This document shows, in pieces, positions 26,034 to 36,194 of a stretch of 64,000 nt of DNA. The notes beneath the pieces are model-generated. The model saw only the letters and a list, made by a program, of their open reading frames with translations. It did no database searches and had not been told where the DNA came from. The position numbers and the translations under genes are program-made. Within the stretch, counting starts at the first letter, position 1. Each line of letters opens with the position of its first letter. Source of the stretch: CAIKOD01 sp035505975 (GTDB lineage Archaea; Halobacteriota; Methanomicrobia; Methanomicrobiales; Methanospirillaceae); assembly GCA_035505975.1 (NCBI GenBank), contig DATJQJ010000025.1, positions 94,269 to 158,268 on the forward strand. Direction: 5' to 3'.

Positions 26034-27176
26034 ATGAAGATCGTTCACATCGCCGATACCCACCTCGGGCTTGCCGCCTTCAATAGGCTCGACCCCGCGA
26101 GCGGGATGAACCTCCGGGAGAAACAGATCTATGATAATTTCCTCCAGGCGATTGACCGGATCGTCGAAGAAAAACCCGACGCCCTGGTCCATGCCGGCGA
26201 CCTGTTCGACACGGTGAAACCGAAGACCAAGGCCTATACGACGGTTCTTGAAGCGCTTGACCGGCTTCAGTCTGCCGGAATCCCTTTTGTCGTGATCGCC
26301 GGGAACCACAGCATGGTAAAGACCCGGTACACGACGTCCCCCTATGAAGTCCTGACCTATCATCCATCAGGGATAACCGCGGCCTATTTGTTCCGTTACG
26401 AAAAAGTCGAGATCGGGGACACGGTCTTTCACCTGATCCCGAACATGCTCCGTCCGGAGGATTACCGGACAGCCTACGACCAGATCGAGATCGCTCCCGA
26501 TCATCACAACGTGCTGGTGACGCATGGGCTTGCCTCGGCAATCAAGGACAAGCGGCTTGCAACGGTCGCGGAACACGAACTGGACTCCACGATCCTCTCT
26601 GACCGGTTCGACTATATCGCCCTCGGCCATTACCACCGGCAGTCACAGATCACCGATAATACATGGTACTCGGGGTCGACGGAATTCCTGACCTACGGGG
26701 AGATCTCGGACACAAAAGGCGGGCTTCTTGTCGATACCGGCCGACACGAAGTCAGGCATCTCGAACTCCCGAGGACACCGATGATCGACATCGGGAAAAT
26801 TCCCTGCGAAGGAGTCCATAGGAGCGAGATCACGAACGAGATTGTCTCCCGGATTACGAACAAGTGCATCCCGCCGCTTGCGATGGTCCAGGTCACCCTC
26901 GACGGACTCTCCCGGGAGCACGGGAAAGGACCCGATATGCGGGAACTTGCAACAATCCGCGAACAACTGCTCGACCTGAAGATCAGGGTAATCTCAAATG
27001 ATCCGGGTGAAGTGGCGGCACTCCAGCAGGACGTCCGCGTGATCGATTATCTCCAGGAATTCTCCTCGTTCATCGGTAAACAGCAGCTGAATGCCAGCCA
27101 GAAGGAATTCGTCGCCCAATGCGGTACCGACGTGCTGAAGACCGTGATGGAAGAGCACCGGGGGTCGGTCGAATGA
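26034..27176 (+). CDS. mre11: DNA double-strand break repair nuclease Mre11
   Basis: 380 residues. Calcineurin-like nuclease motifs in order: IADTHLG (DxH), HAGDLFDTVKP (GDxxD), VIAGNHSMVK (GNH, with Ser instead of the common Asp), LVTHGLAS and ALGHYHRQ (GHxH). The C-terminal part (IREQLLDLKIRVISN...) is the capping and Rad50-binding region. Mn-dependent 3'-5' exo/endonuclease acting at DNA ends with Rad50. Its stop TGA overlaps the rad50 ATG (ATGA). First gene of a four-gene operon. Confidence 0.95.
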   Translation: MKIVHIADTHLGLAAFNRLDPASGMNLREKQIYDNFLQAIDRIVEEKPDALVHAGDLFDTVKPKTKAYTTVLEALDRLQSAGIPFVVIAGNHSMVKTRYTTSPYEVLTYHPSGITAAYLFRYEKVEIGDTVFHLIPNMLRPEDYRTAYDQIEIAPDHHNVLVTHGLASAIKDKRLATVAEHELDSTILSDRFDYIALGHYHRQSQITDNTWYSGSTEFLTYGEISDTKGGLLVDTGRHEVRHLELPRTPMIDIGKIPCEGVHRSEITNEIVSRITNKCIPPLAMVQVTLDGLSREHGKGPDMRELATIREQLLDLKIRVISNDPGEVAALQQDVRVIDYLQEFSSFIGKQQLNASQKEFVAQCGTDVLKTVMEEHRGSVE

Positions 27177-29611
27177 TCATCGACTGCCTGGTCCTCCACA
27201 ATTTCAAACGGTTCCGGAAGGAGGAAATTCACTTTAAGGATGGGATCACGGGCATCATCGGCAATAACGGGACGGGGAAGAGCACGATCGTCGAGGCGAT
27301 CCTGTTCGCCCTGTACGGGGTGCAGGCGACCGGGATCTCGGGCGATTACATCGTATCGTCGTTTGCGCCCCCAAAGGACGGTTGCCAGGTCAGGCTCGAT
27401 TTCCGCATCGGAGGAGATACGTATTCGGTCATCAGGACCTTCAAAAAAGGAAAAAGCGTCCAGCACGATGTGATGTTCCACAAAGGTCCTTCGCTGATGG
27501 CGGCCGGAGTCTCGCAGGTCGATACCGAGGTGAGGAGAGTGCTCGGCATGGGTCCGGTCGATTTCCGGAACACGGTCTATGCGGCACAGAAAGACCTCCT
27601 GACCCTCCTCGACAATACCCCGGCAAAGAGGAAGGAATGGTTCCAGAAGGCGCTCGGTATCGATTTCCTGAAGACCGAGAGCGATAAGCTGCTGAAGGAA
27701 CGGGTCGATGGAAAGAACGGCGACCTGAAACTCAAAGAAGGGGAACTGAAGGCACTTACCGACCGGCAGGACCCCGAAGAGCTGAAGAACCTGCAGGAAT
27801 CCGTTGCAGGGTTCCGGACTGCTATCATCGACATGGAGACCCGCGGTAAAGACATCGCTGTGAAAAGGGCCGGGGCAGATGCAGAATACAAAAAGTTCCT
27901 CGGGAAAAAGACGGAATACACGAGCCTCACCTCGCGGTCCTATGCCCTCGATAACGAGGTCAAGGGACTTGTGTCCCAGAAGGAGTCGCTCGGAGGACAG
28001 ATTGCCGGACTTGCAATGCTCGAACAAGAGCACAAGGACCTCGAACAGAAACTCTCGGGCTTCGATGCGAAGAAAAAGGATTTCGAAGAGGTCAGGGAGA
28101 AAAAGGTGCAATATGACCAGTACCTGTCCAGCCTGAAGTTCGAGGAACAAACAGCAAACGATTTAAAAGGACGGATCGGGAAGACAAGGGATAAGATTGG
28201 TCTCCTCGACAGCGAAAAAGAGCGTCTCGTAACGCTTTCATCAGGCATCAGGCATCTCTTCGGTCTCGGCCCGGATGTGGCCGACAACGGCCTTGAACAT
28301 GCCATTTCATTCAGAGAGGCCGAGTTCAATCGCCTTGCCGGGACATTTTCTGCGCAGCTCGAACGTCTAACCTCCGAACGAGAGCAAATCATCAAAGACC
28401 GGGACACGATCCGCAACGCGGGTGCCGATGGCATTTGTCCGCTCTGCAAACAGACCCTCGGAAGCCACTATACGGGTATCGAAGAGGAATTTTCCGCCCG
28501 GCTGAACGAAATCGAGGGCCAGAAAGAGCGGATTTCAGGTGAACAGAACCTGGTAGCAGCAGAGAAGAGCCGGATCGCGAACCAGAAACCGGCGCTCCAT
28601 GAGATACGGAGCCTTATCGAACATCAGAAAACGAGGGAGCAGCTCAATAAGGACCTCGACGCCCTCCTCCAAGAACAGCGTCAGAGAGAGGCGTCCCTGG
28701 AATCCATAAGGGGAAAATTAATAGACCTGGGTTTTGACGAGTCCGTTTTTCTCACAGCCGGAAAGGAGATCGCAGATCTCGAAAAGGTCTCGGCCAGGTA
28801 TAACGAACTCGGAAAGAAGATCGCTCATGGAGAAGCCCTGAAATCCCAGCTCGCCGGCCTCATCAGCCAGATCGGAAAAAAACAAGAAGAATCTGGAATG
28901 CTGAAATCACAGCTCGAGAAGCTGGCTTTCGACCCTGCAGTCGGTACGACTCTTGAAAAGGTCCTTATCGATGCAGATACGGCTATCAGGACAACAGAAG
29001 CAGAGATCGCAAGGACAAAAGAGCGCCTAAGAAACGCGGAAGAAAAGATCGAACGGTACAAGCAGGACGAAACGAAGATCGCAGGTCTGAAAAAGGAATC
29101 CGAAACACTCAAAGAAGAGATCGACCTCCTCAGACTGACCCGGACCGTGATCTCTGATTACGTGGTCTACCTCATGCAGGTGGTCAGGAGCAGGCTTGAA
29201 GGAGAGGTGAGCCGGATCGTCAGCGAGATCACCGGCGGGAGGTACGAGCAGGTGCTCCTCGACGAGGACTTCAACCTCCTCATCCGGGACATCGACAATG
29301 ACTATACCATCGACCGGTTCAGCGGTGGGGAACAGGACGATATCGCCGTCGCCCTTCGGATCGCCCTCTCGCGGTACCTTGCCGAACTGCACCAGGTACA
29401 CGAGAGCACGCTCCTGATCTTCGACGAGATCTTCGGGAGCCAGGACGAGGAACGGCGTAACAACCTCCTCACCGCATTAAGAACACAGGAGTCGAGGTTC
29501 CCCCAGATCATCCTGATCTCCCACATATCGGAGATGCAGGGCGAATTCACGAATACTTTAGTCGTCGAGATGGGGTCGGACCTGTCGAGCACGATCAGGG
29601 AGCTCTCATAA
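27173..29611 (+). CDS. rad50: DNA double-strand break repair ATPase Rad50
   Basis: 812 residues from ATG 27173; the open frame reaches back to 27119 but family sequence starts MIIDCLVLHNFKRF. Walker A GNNGTGKSTI (about 32-41), long coiled-coil arms, zinc hook CPLCKQTLG near the centre (about 423-431), returning coiled coil, signature DRFSGGEQDDIAVALRIALSRYL, and Walker B STLLIFDEIFGSQDEERR. SMC-like ATPase that tethers and gates Mre11 at DNA ends. Overlaps mre11 by 4 bases and abuts nurA with no gap. Confidence 0.96.
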   Translation: MIIDCLVLHNFKRFRKEEIHFKDGITGIIGNNGTGKSTIVEAILFALYGVQATGISGDYIVSSFAPPKDGCQVRLDFRIGGDTYSVIRTFKKGKSVQHDVMFHKGPSLMAAGVSQVDTEVRRVLGMGPVDFRNTVYAAQKDLLTLLDNTPAKRKEWFQKALGIDFLKTESDKLLKERVDGKNGDLKLKEGELKALTDRQDPEELKNLQESVAGFRTAIIDMETRGKDIAVKRAGADAEYKKFLGKKTEYTSLTSRSYALDNEVKGLVSQKESLGGQIAGLAMLEQEHKDLEQKLSGFDAKKKDFEEVREKKVQYDQYLSSLKFEEQTANDLKGRIGKTRDKIGLLDSEKERLVTLSSGIRHLFGLGPDVADNGLEHAISFREAEFNRLAGTFSAQLERLTSEREQIIKDRDTIRNAGADGICPLCKQTLGSHYTGIEEEFSARLNEIEGQKERISGEQNLVAAEKSRIANQKPALHEIRSLIEHQKTREQLNKDLDALLQEQRQREASLESIRGKLIDLGFDESVFLTAGKEIADLEKVSARYNELGKKIAHGEALKSQLAGLISQIGKKQEESGMLKSQLEKLAFDPAVGTTLEKVLIDADTAIRTTEAEIARTKERLRNAEEKIERYKQDETKIAGLKKESETLKEEIDLLRLTRTVISDYVVYLMQVVRSRLEGEVSRIVSEITGGRYEQVLLDEDFNLLIRDIDNDYTIDRFSGGEQDDIAVALRIALSRYLAELHQVHESTLLIFDEIFGSQDEERRNNLLTALRTQESRFPQIILISHISEMQGEFTNTLVVEMGSDLSSTIRELS

Positions 29612-30643
29612 ATGTCGCACGACCCTGAATATGACCAGGCAATCGACGAGGCCATCGGGAGCATCAGGGCAACAGTCCCGGAAAACCTCGTGAAGGATTT
29701 CCGGGCGGAAAGCGGGATCAGGAAGGATGATTTCCAGACCTGCAAACCGGTAGAAAGCGGCGAGATCTGCGCCGTCGACGGGAGCAACGTCCCGCTCCTC
29801 GAATCGGGGAGCATGACACTCGTCGTATTCCGGGCTGCCCAGAGCACGTTCTGCAACCTCGAACGGAGCAGGAGGTCCCTGACCCCGCTGAAATTCGCCA
29901 TGATAGGTTCGGAAGATACCATTAACCTGGATTTCCCCCTGTTATACGAGGAATGCTTCGGGGTATTGCCAGGGACACCGGTGGAAAACAGAGACCGGAC
30001 CCGGGCTGCAGCAATTCTCCGGGACACCGTGGAATACTGGGTCACTGAAACAATGGCAAGCACCCTGAATTCTGGTGCGGTCCTGTTACGTGACGGCCCC
30101 CTCCGGGTCTCCCATGCCAGCCACGATATCGTCCTGACCAGGATCGAGAACGCATGCCGGCTCCGTGGAATCGACCTTGCCGGGGTATCCAAACAGACCA
30201 CGGCCACATGGGGAGGAGGCCACCCCATCCTCCCTTCGGTAAACGGTCTTGCAAAGGAATTCGGGATAAAAGCCCCCTGGTGGATCAGGATCGATCCCGG
30301 GATCCCCGACCATGCGCAGTTCCCCCAGTGGCAGCACGGCCAGATGCACATCGCCTGCCTGCACCCCCGGGCGAAATCGCCGTTAAAAATCGACCTCCCG
30401 GTAGAGACATCGGGATCGAGGGTACCGGAATTCATGGACCGGCTCGCTGCATGCTCGGGCGACGGCCGGATCCCCGGTTATCCATACCCGCTCTTCGACG
30501 CCCATCGCACGGTCGTCCTCACCGAAGAAGTTGTTGAACAGGTCAGGTCTGACCTGATGCGAAAGCTGGCCGATTCCGGCATGGAACGACAGACCTATGA
30601 CATCCTGTTCGGAGATTATCATGATGAATTTGCACGATACTGA
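29612..30643 (+). CDS. nurA: 5'-3' nuclease NurA
   Basis: 343 residues. The NurA catalytic Asp motif is seen in CAVDGSNVPLLESG (about 53-66), followed by later acidic conserved stretches such as AVLLRDGPLRVSH and GYPYPLFDAHRT. NurA is a dimeric nuclease that enters the HerA ring and degrades the 5' strand during resection. ATG 29612 follows the rad50 stop directly, with GGAGCTC just upstream. It overlaps herA by 23 bases. Confidence 0.93.
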   Translation: MSHDPEYDQAIDEAIGSIRATVPENLVKDFRAESGIRKDDFQTCKPVESGEICAVDGSNVPLLESGSMTLVVFRAAQSTFCNLERSRRSLTPLKFAMIGSEDTINLDFPLLYEECFGVLPGTPVENRDRTRAAAILRDTVEYWVTETMASTLNSGAVLLRDGPLRVSHASHDIVLTRIENACRLRGIDLAGVSKQTTATWGGGHPILPSVNGLAKEFGIKAPWWIRIDPGIPDHAQFPQWQHGQMHIACLHPRAKSPLKIDLPVETSGSRVPEFMDRLAACSGDGRIPGYPYPLFDAHRTVVLTEEVVEQVRSDLMRKLADSGMERQTYDILFGDYHDEFARY

Positions 30644-32240
30644 CCCCGGGGACCCTTCAAAATACCGGCTCATTGGAAAAAGCGTCCTCGCGTACCGCTT
30701 CATCGCACCCCACGATTCGACCCTGTATGTCGGAGACATCAAGAAGATCACCGATAAAACGAAAGGCGTCACGTTCTTTGCAAAGATCACCGACCTTTCC
30801 CACGACAGCAATTTTGCCGACAACCGCTGGGACACCCGGGTCTACGCAGAGAAATTTTACGGCCTCGGCGAGGACGTGTTCATCACGGTCGATGCAGTCC
30901 CACTCGGGTTCGTCGACGACATGGGCACGTTCCACAAGCCGAGGACGATACCCTCGAAGTTCTCCAACGTCGAAGACCCGACGGCAAAGGACTTCAGGTT
31001 CCTCACCGAGCAGATGGGCGAGATCGAGGTCGGCTACATGCGGAGCGGGCAGGACATCATCAGGGACGTGGCGGTCCGGATCCCGGCACGGGTCCTCCCT
31101 CAACATATGGGTGTATTTGCAACGACCGGTATGGGCAAGAGCAATTTCATGAAGACCTTCTGTGCATCGTGCATGAAAGAGAAAAAATTCGGTCTCCTGA
31201 TCGTCGACCCCCACGGGGAATACGTGAGCGGGGGGAAATCCTCGATCGGGGAGCCGACGAAAGGACTCGTCCATTATACCGAAGGAAAGGACGGGCTCGC
31301 CATATTCACGATACGCGGAGAGCAGGACCGGAGAAAATACGGGATGAACACGCTCTACCTTGAGTACGACGATTTCCGGATCAGCGACCTCTCAATACTC
31401 CACGACCTGACCAGCCCCCAGCACGACATCGTGGAGGCATTCGCGGACGTAAAAGGAAAAGAGATCATAGAATATTTCCAGGCCGTAGACCCGGCTATCT
31501 TTCCCATAAAAGACCCGGCTGCATCGGGCATTTTAGAAGGAAGTCTCTCATGGAAGATCAGGAACTCCATGGGAGGGCCGGTGATGGTGATCAAGCGGTA
31601 CATCGACAACCTCGTCAATGGCAACAAGGCATTTTTCCGCTCACAGGGTTCTTCTGTCAACGATATCCTTTCAAACCTCCACAACAACCGGGTCGTGCTT
31701 GTCGATATTCCCGATATGAGCGAACGGAGCGAATTGTTTGTCCTCTCGATCATCACGAGGATGATTATGGAGAAACACCGCTCCGAGGCGAGGGGTTTCG
31801 GGATCGACGACCGTCACGATGCCTCCCACCAGGTGCTGATCACCATCGAAGAGGCACAGCGGGTACTGGCGAGCGGCGGTTCCTCGACGCAGGTGTTCCG
31901 GGAGTGTGCAATGGAGGGCCGGAAGTTCGGCGTCGGCCTCTGCGTCGTGACCCAGCAGCCGAAGAACGTGGACCCGAAGGTGCTCGCCCAAATCAACACC
32001 TTCGTCGTCATGGGGCTCGGCGACCGGGGAGACCGGGACATCATCATCGGGAGTGCAAAACAGGACCTCTCGAAGATGGAGATCGAGATCCAGACCCTCG
32101 ACCGGGGGGAGGCGATCATCAGCACCATCGGCATTCCCTTCCCGGTCAGCACGAGGATCCACCGGTTCGAGGACTATGTCGCCGATCTGAACATGATAAA
32201 AAGGTCATCCATCGATGCCGGGCTCGACAGGGGGTTCTGA
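30621..32240 (+). CDS. herA: DNA double-strand break repair helicase HerA
   Basis: 539 residues. ATG 30621 is chosen because GGAG lies 6 bases upstream; an ATG at 30597 is less likely. N-terminal HAS-barrel (RLIGKSVLAYRF), Walker A GVFATTGMGKSNFMKTF, Walker B LLIVDPHGEYV, then DDRHDASHQVLITIEEAQRV and C-terminal GLGDRGDRDIIIGS with the Arg finger region. Hexameric DNA translocase that drives NurA. The operon ends here, converging on an antiporter gene. Confidence 0.95.
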   Translation: MMNLHDTDPGDPSKYRLIGKSVLAYRFIAPHDSTLYVGDIKKITDKTKGVTFFAKITDLSHDSNFADNRWDTRVYAEKFYGLGEDVFITVDAVPLGFVDDMGTFHKPRTIPSKFSNVEDPTAKDFRFLTEQMGEIEVGYMRSGQDIIRDVAVRIPARVLPQHMGVFATTGMGKSNFMKTFCASCMKEKKFGLLIVDPHGEYVSGGKSSIGEPTKGLVHYTEGKDGLAIFTIRGEQDRRKYGMNTLYLEYDDFRISDLSILHDLTSPQHDIVEAFADVKGKEIIEYFQAVDPAIFPIKDPAASGILEGSLSWKIRNSMGGPVMVIKRYIDNLVNGNKAFFRSQGSSVNDILSNLHNNRVVLVDIPDMSERSELFVLSIITRMIMEKHRSEARGFGIDDRHDASHQVLITIEEAQRVLASGGSSTQVFRECAMEGRKFGVGLCVVTQQPKNVDPKVLAQINTFVVMGLGDRGDRDIIIGSAKQDLSKMEIEIQTLDRGEAIISTIGIPFPVSTRIHRFEDYVADLNMIKRSSIDAGLDRGF

Positions 32241-32304
32241 TCGTGGTGTCACCGTGCACCGGCATCGACCCCAAAGAGATTGATGTCTCCTCCTATTTTC
32301 AGAT

Positions 32305-33573
32305 TTACGAAGTTGGCGGAGATGCCCCGGGCTGCGTCTCCTCCTCTTTCCCGAATTTCCGGAAAAAGAAGGCATAGACTCTTTTCAGGCGTGTCTTTTC
32401 GAGCAGCAGCACGAGGATCGAGCAGATCACGATCGAGAACAGGATGATCCCGTAGGTCGTCGTCTCGATGAACAGGCCACCAACGACACCCATCTGGAGC
32501 GGGATCGCGGCAAGGACGGCCCCTGCCAGTCCTTTCGGGATCATGACCGCCGTTATGCTCGCATCCCAGACCGGGATTGATTTTGGGATGAAAAACCGTA
32601 CGATCACGATCCTGGCCGCAAAGAGTATGACGGTGATAATAAGACCGATCTTCAGCGCTTCGGTATCGGTGAGGATGATCGAAAGCCCGAGATAGATGAA
32701 AAAGAACGTCTTCAGGAGTTGGACGAGTTGGGAGAGGAACGTGACTTCGAGCGTTGACAACTCCACCTGCTCGACGTGGGAACCCGGGAGCCACCGGCTG
32801 ATGCTGAACGATTTCAGGTTTCCGAGCGTGATGCCGAAAGCAAGTGCCGCGATCGCCCCGGAAAATCCGAGCAGCGTGGCAATACCGTATATGATGAAGA
32901 CGAAAGCCGGTGTCAGGAATATGCTTTTAATCGTCTTGAGATGGGGGTAGAGCACCGACCATAGAACCCCGCCGATCACGCCGATGACACCGGCCACAAG
33001 GAACGACGAGACCAGGCGGAGCCCGACGAACGGGATATCCAGTTCCCCGAGGTGGTACACGTCGAGCAGGGTCAGCATCACGACAATGCAAAGCACGTCG
33101 GTAACGGCCGATTCCAGGGAGAGGATCGCGTGGCTGTTTTTCCCTAGGTGCAGGAATTCGATCATCGGGATTACCACCGCCGATGAAGTACCGCCGATGG
33201 CAGCCCCGAGCATCAGGGCAGGGAGCGGTTCGAGGAGATGGAGGTAGACAAGGATGCCGGCTGCGATGAGCATCGTTGCAATAAAGGAAACGACGGTCAA
33301 GCTGATAGTGCCCCTGAATGCCGACCGTATCGTGGCTGTCTGGAGGTGAAGCCCTCCTTCGAACAGGATCACGGCGAGGGTAACCGTCGTGAAGAGGGGG
33401 CCTGCAATACCGAATGCCTCGGGTGTAATCAGGCCCAGTACCGGCCCTGTAAGGATGCCGATTACGATGAGAAGCAGGATATCGGGGATTCTTGTCAGGG
33501 CAAATATCCTGCTGAACAAATTCCCAAGAAAAATCAGGACACCCAGGAACAGGACAACGACGGCGACATCCAT
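32305..33573 (-). CDS. cation/proton antiporter (CPA family)
   Basis: 422 residues with about 12 membrane segments, starting MDVAVVVLFLGVLIFLGNLF. Family segments: LLLIVIGILTGPVLGLI, LAVILFEGGLHLQ, GTSSAVVIPMIEFLHLG and HAILSLESAVTDVLCIVV (the Glu-Ser/Asp ion-binding helix). Exchanges Na+ or K+ for H+ across the cell membrane. The C-terminal tail is short, with no RCK domain. Divergent from a second antiporter at 33807, with 233 bases between. Confidence 0.88.
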   Translation of the reverse strand: MDVAVVVLFLGVLIFLGNLFSRIFALTRIPDILLLIVIGILTGPVLGLITPEAFGIAGPLFTTVTLAVILFEGGLHLQTATIRSAFRGTISLTVVSFIATMLIAAGILVYLHLLEPLPALMLGAAIGGTSSAVVIPMIEFLHLGKNSHAILSLESAVTDVLCIVVMLTLLDVYHLGELDIPFVGLRLVSSFLVAGVIGVIGGVLWSVLYPHLKTIKSIFLTPAFVFIIYGIATLLGFSGAIAALAFGITLGNLKSFSISRWLPGSHVEQVELSTLEVTFLSQLVQLLKTFFFIYLGLSIILTDTEALKIGLIITVILFAARIVIVRFFIPKSIPVWDASITAVMIPKGLAGAVLAAIPLQMGVVGGLFIETTTYGIILFSIVICSILVLLLEKTRLKRVYAFFFRKFGKEEETQPGASPPTS

Positions 33574-33806
33574 TGCCCACTGTATTTAGGAAACAGGGGC
33601 TTGAGTATTTCGGTTTTCTTGTCGCAGTCTCATGGATCATCGATCGGTGCCTCATCTGCATCGAACCATGAAAGGCGCGATAACGGATCCTGGTACCCGG
33701 GCAGGATGGCGCAGGTCTCCAGGCTAACCCACCCCATCAAGAAATATCGTCGTACCGAATTTTAAACAGGAAAGGGTTTTCTCTTTCCCTCCCCCATTCC
33801 TTCTGG

Positions 33807-35003
33807 ATGGAAAATATCCTCGTGCAACCGGTATTCCAGATGTGCCTGCTCCTGTTCGTAGCCCTCGCCGGGTATCTGGTGGCATCGAGGATCAACCAGT
33901 CGGCCGTGATCGGCCTCATCCTCGTCGGAATCCTGGTCGGGCCGAGCGTACTCGGCCTCGTTACGTACACCGATTTTGTGAGCGGCTTGGCAAGCCTCGG
34001 GGCGGTCATCCTCCTCTTTGTCATCGGGCTCGAGTTCAAGGTAAAAGACATCCTCGAACTGCGCAACGGGGTGATCGCTGCAGTCGGGGTGATAATCCCG
34101 TGGATCGGCGGGTACGGGCTTTCGGTCGCGTTCGGCCTCGGCACCGCGAGCGCGATCTTTATCGGGACCGCCCTTACCGCCACGAGCATCGCAATCACGG
34201 CAAATGTCCTCCGCGAAATGGGAAAACTGAAGACTGCTGCCGCAAAGGCAATTATCGGCGCGGCGGTCATCGACGATGTCCTCTCACTCATTGCATTGTC
34301 CCTCTCCACAGGAGTGGTCGAAGGTGGGATCTCCCCTCAGAGTATCGGGCTCGTCATCGTCAAAGCGGTCCTCTTCATCGTGCTTGCAGGGGCGTTCGGT
34401 CTCTTCGTGGTGAGCCGTTATATCGAACGCCTGGACAGGTCCGCCTTCGTGAAGAGATACCCGGAATTCCTGTTCATCTTCGCGATGATGATGGCCTTCT
34501 TCTACGCGATGATGGCCGAACTTACCGGGCTGTCTGCGATCGTCGGTGCGTTCATCGCCGGAGTCTCGTTCGAAGGAGTGCGTCTCGTCCACGGCCGGGA
34601 CATCAAAGAGGGCGCCGAATATCTCCAGATCATCTTTGCCTCGATCTTTTTCGTATCGCTCGGCATCCTTGCCGATCTGCGGCAGCTTACACCTGGGATC
34701 GTTATCTTCCTCACGGCACTCATCGTCGTGGCAATTATTTCCAAGCTGGTCGGGTGCGGGATTCCCGCGAAACTGATGGGGATGTCCACAAAAGATTCTC
34801 TTATTATCGGGTTCGGCATGGCCCCAAGGGGAGAGGTGGCGATGATCGTAGCCTTAATCGGGCTCCAGCAGGCGATCATCGACCAGGGCATTTATGTCTC
34901 GCTCGTCCTGATGAGCCTTGTTACCACGATCATCACTCCCCTTATCTACCGGAACTGGCTGTTCAGAAAAGAACATGCCGTTTCTCATGTGGGTATGGCT
35001 TAA
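33807..35003 (+). CDS. cation/proton antiporter (KefB/NapA-like)
   Basis: 398 residues, about 12-13 membrane segments: VALAGYLVASRI, ILVGPSVLGLV, AVILLFVIGLEFKVKDIL, TALTATSIAITANVLREMG and GAAVIDDVLSLIALS (the two-Asp ion-binding motif of CPA2 members). The C-terminal domain for regulation is absent. Different subfamily from the neighbour at 32305; together they suggest strong control of sodium or potassium. Confidence 0.9.
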   Translation: MENILVQPVFQMCLLLFVALAGYLVASRINQSAVIGLILVGILVGPSVLGLVTYTDFVSGLASLGAVILLFVIGLEFKVKDILELRNGVIAAVGVIIPWIGGYGLSVAFGLGTASAIFIGTALTATSIAITANVLREMGKLKTAAAKAIIGAAVIDDVLSLIALSLSTGVVEGGISPQSIGLVIVKAVLFIVLAGAFGLFVVSRYIERLDRSAFVKRYPEFLFIFAMMMAFFYAMMAELTGLSAIVGAFIAGVSFEGVRLVHGRDIKEGAEYLQIIFASIFFVSLGILADLRQLTPGIVIFLTALIVVAIISKLVGCGIPAKLMGMSTKDSLIIGFGMAPRGEVAMIVALIGLQQAIIDQGIYVSLVLMSLVTTIITPLIYRNWLFRKEHAVSHVGMA

Positions 35004-35359
35004 CACGGTTACGCAGGATTCCCTGCCTGATAAAATGACTAATTGGATATATCAACGCAATGGAGCCTCTTTTTTTTCGCAATTGAGGCGGGTAATTGAA
35101 TTCACACTTACGATCATGAGAATAGATCGCGGCAAAAAGAAAATTTCAGGAGAATTGTCACGCAACTCGTGAATGCAAAAGCAACCCAATAAAAATTTTG
35201 ACCGATATTTATAGCCATATCAGCCGCCGGATAGGAATTTCGTGACAATAACGCTATCCCGGGCATGAACCGTCGCCGGGAATTCCGAATTCGCTATTTC
35301 AAATCCTGCGAAGACTTTTTCTGTTCCCGTTGCCATTAGGAGAAAAAGAGACAGGACGC
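35004..35359. other. intergenic stretch with a T-tract and TATA-like run
   Basis: 356 bases. A T8 tract (near 35068) may end the antiporter transcript. GATATTTATAGCC (near 35206) resembles a TATA region but is 150 bases ahead of the next start, so either the leader is long or a start has been missed. No gene recognised. Confidence 0.4.
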
Positions 35360-36118
35360 ATGGACAGACCCCCTGATCAGGAGCCCGGATTATCCAAACC
35401 CCCGCAGGTGGACCTTCTCGAGGAACTGCTGGCTCTCGCACCGAGGGCCGATATTCTCGACCCCCAGCTCGTCATACTGACAGTCCTTTCAGGACTCGTC
35501 GCACTCGGGGGCCTGTTCCTGAATAGTCCGGCAATCATCATCGGCGCGATGGTCATTTCTCCCCTTCTGGAGCCCATCTATGCGGGGGTCGTGTTCCTCG
35601 CATACGGAAACATGAAAAAATTTTTCCGGCACGTATGGGTGATGGCGGTCCTCGTCACCGCACTGATCGCCTCATCTGCATTCGTAACAGCAATCGCGGA
35701 CCTGGTTACGCCGCTTCCAATCACCCCGGAAATCCTCTCGAGGCTCGAGTTCCAGGAGATTTCAGCAATCCTGGCAATCCTCCTTGGAATCACCGCAATT
35801 TTTGCCCGCAAACGAGGGTTCGTCGCCGCGGTGATCGGCGTCGGGATATCGGTGGCTCTTGTACCGCCTGCAGTCGTCACGGGAATAGTTGCGGTGCTTC
35901 TGCCCGGACGGCTCTTCGATGCACTTTCTCTCACCATGAACAATATTTTCGGACTATTCACCGGAATGCTCATCGCAATCCTGCTGCTCGACATCGGTCC
36001 CGAGCGCCGGTCGGGACCTGACCTGTCCCGTGTGAATGTCCTCCTAATGCTGATCTGCATCGGCGGCCTGCTCCTCGTCGTCTTTTTCATGCTCCTGATA
36101 CTGAAACATCCCTCCTGA
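35360..36118 (+). CDS. DUF389 domain-containing membrane protein
   Basis: 252 residues with six membrane segments after a soluble N-terminal stretch. The DUF389 core is LVILTVLSGLVALGGLFLN, AIIIGAMVISPLLEPIYAG, ITAIFARKRGFVAAVIGVGI and ALVPPAVVTGIV. ATG 35360 is used; a TTG at 35330 is in frame. The family is uncharacterised, possibly a transporter. No operon partner. Confidence 0.85.
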   Translation: MDRPPDQEPGLSKPPQVDLLEELLALAPRADILDPQLVILTVLSGLVALGGLFLNSPAIIIGAMVISPLLEPIYAGVVFLAYGNMKKFFRHVWVMAVLVTALIASSAFVTAIADLVTPLPITPEILSRLEFQEISAILAILLGITAIFARKRGFVAAVIGVGISVALVPPAVVTGIVAVLLPGRLFDALSLTMNNIFGLFTGMLIAILLLDIGPERRSGPDLSRVNVLLMLICIGGLLLVVFFMLLILKHPS

Positions 36119-36194
36119 GGACCTTAATGGCTGGAAATATACCGTTACCTATAAATACGGAGCCCGGCTGGAACATATGCTTTGGTGCTTATTC

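Noticed and set aside
27047..28150. A 367-codon minus-strand open frame over rad50
   Set aside because: Antisense shadow of the Rad50 coiled coil.
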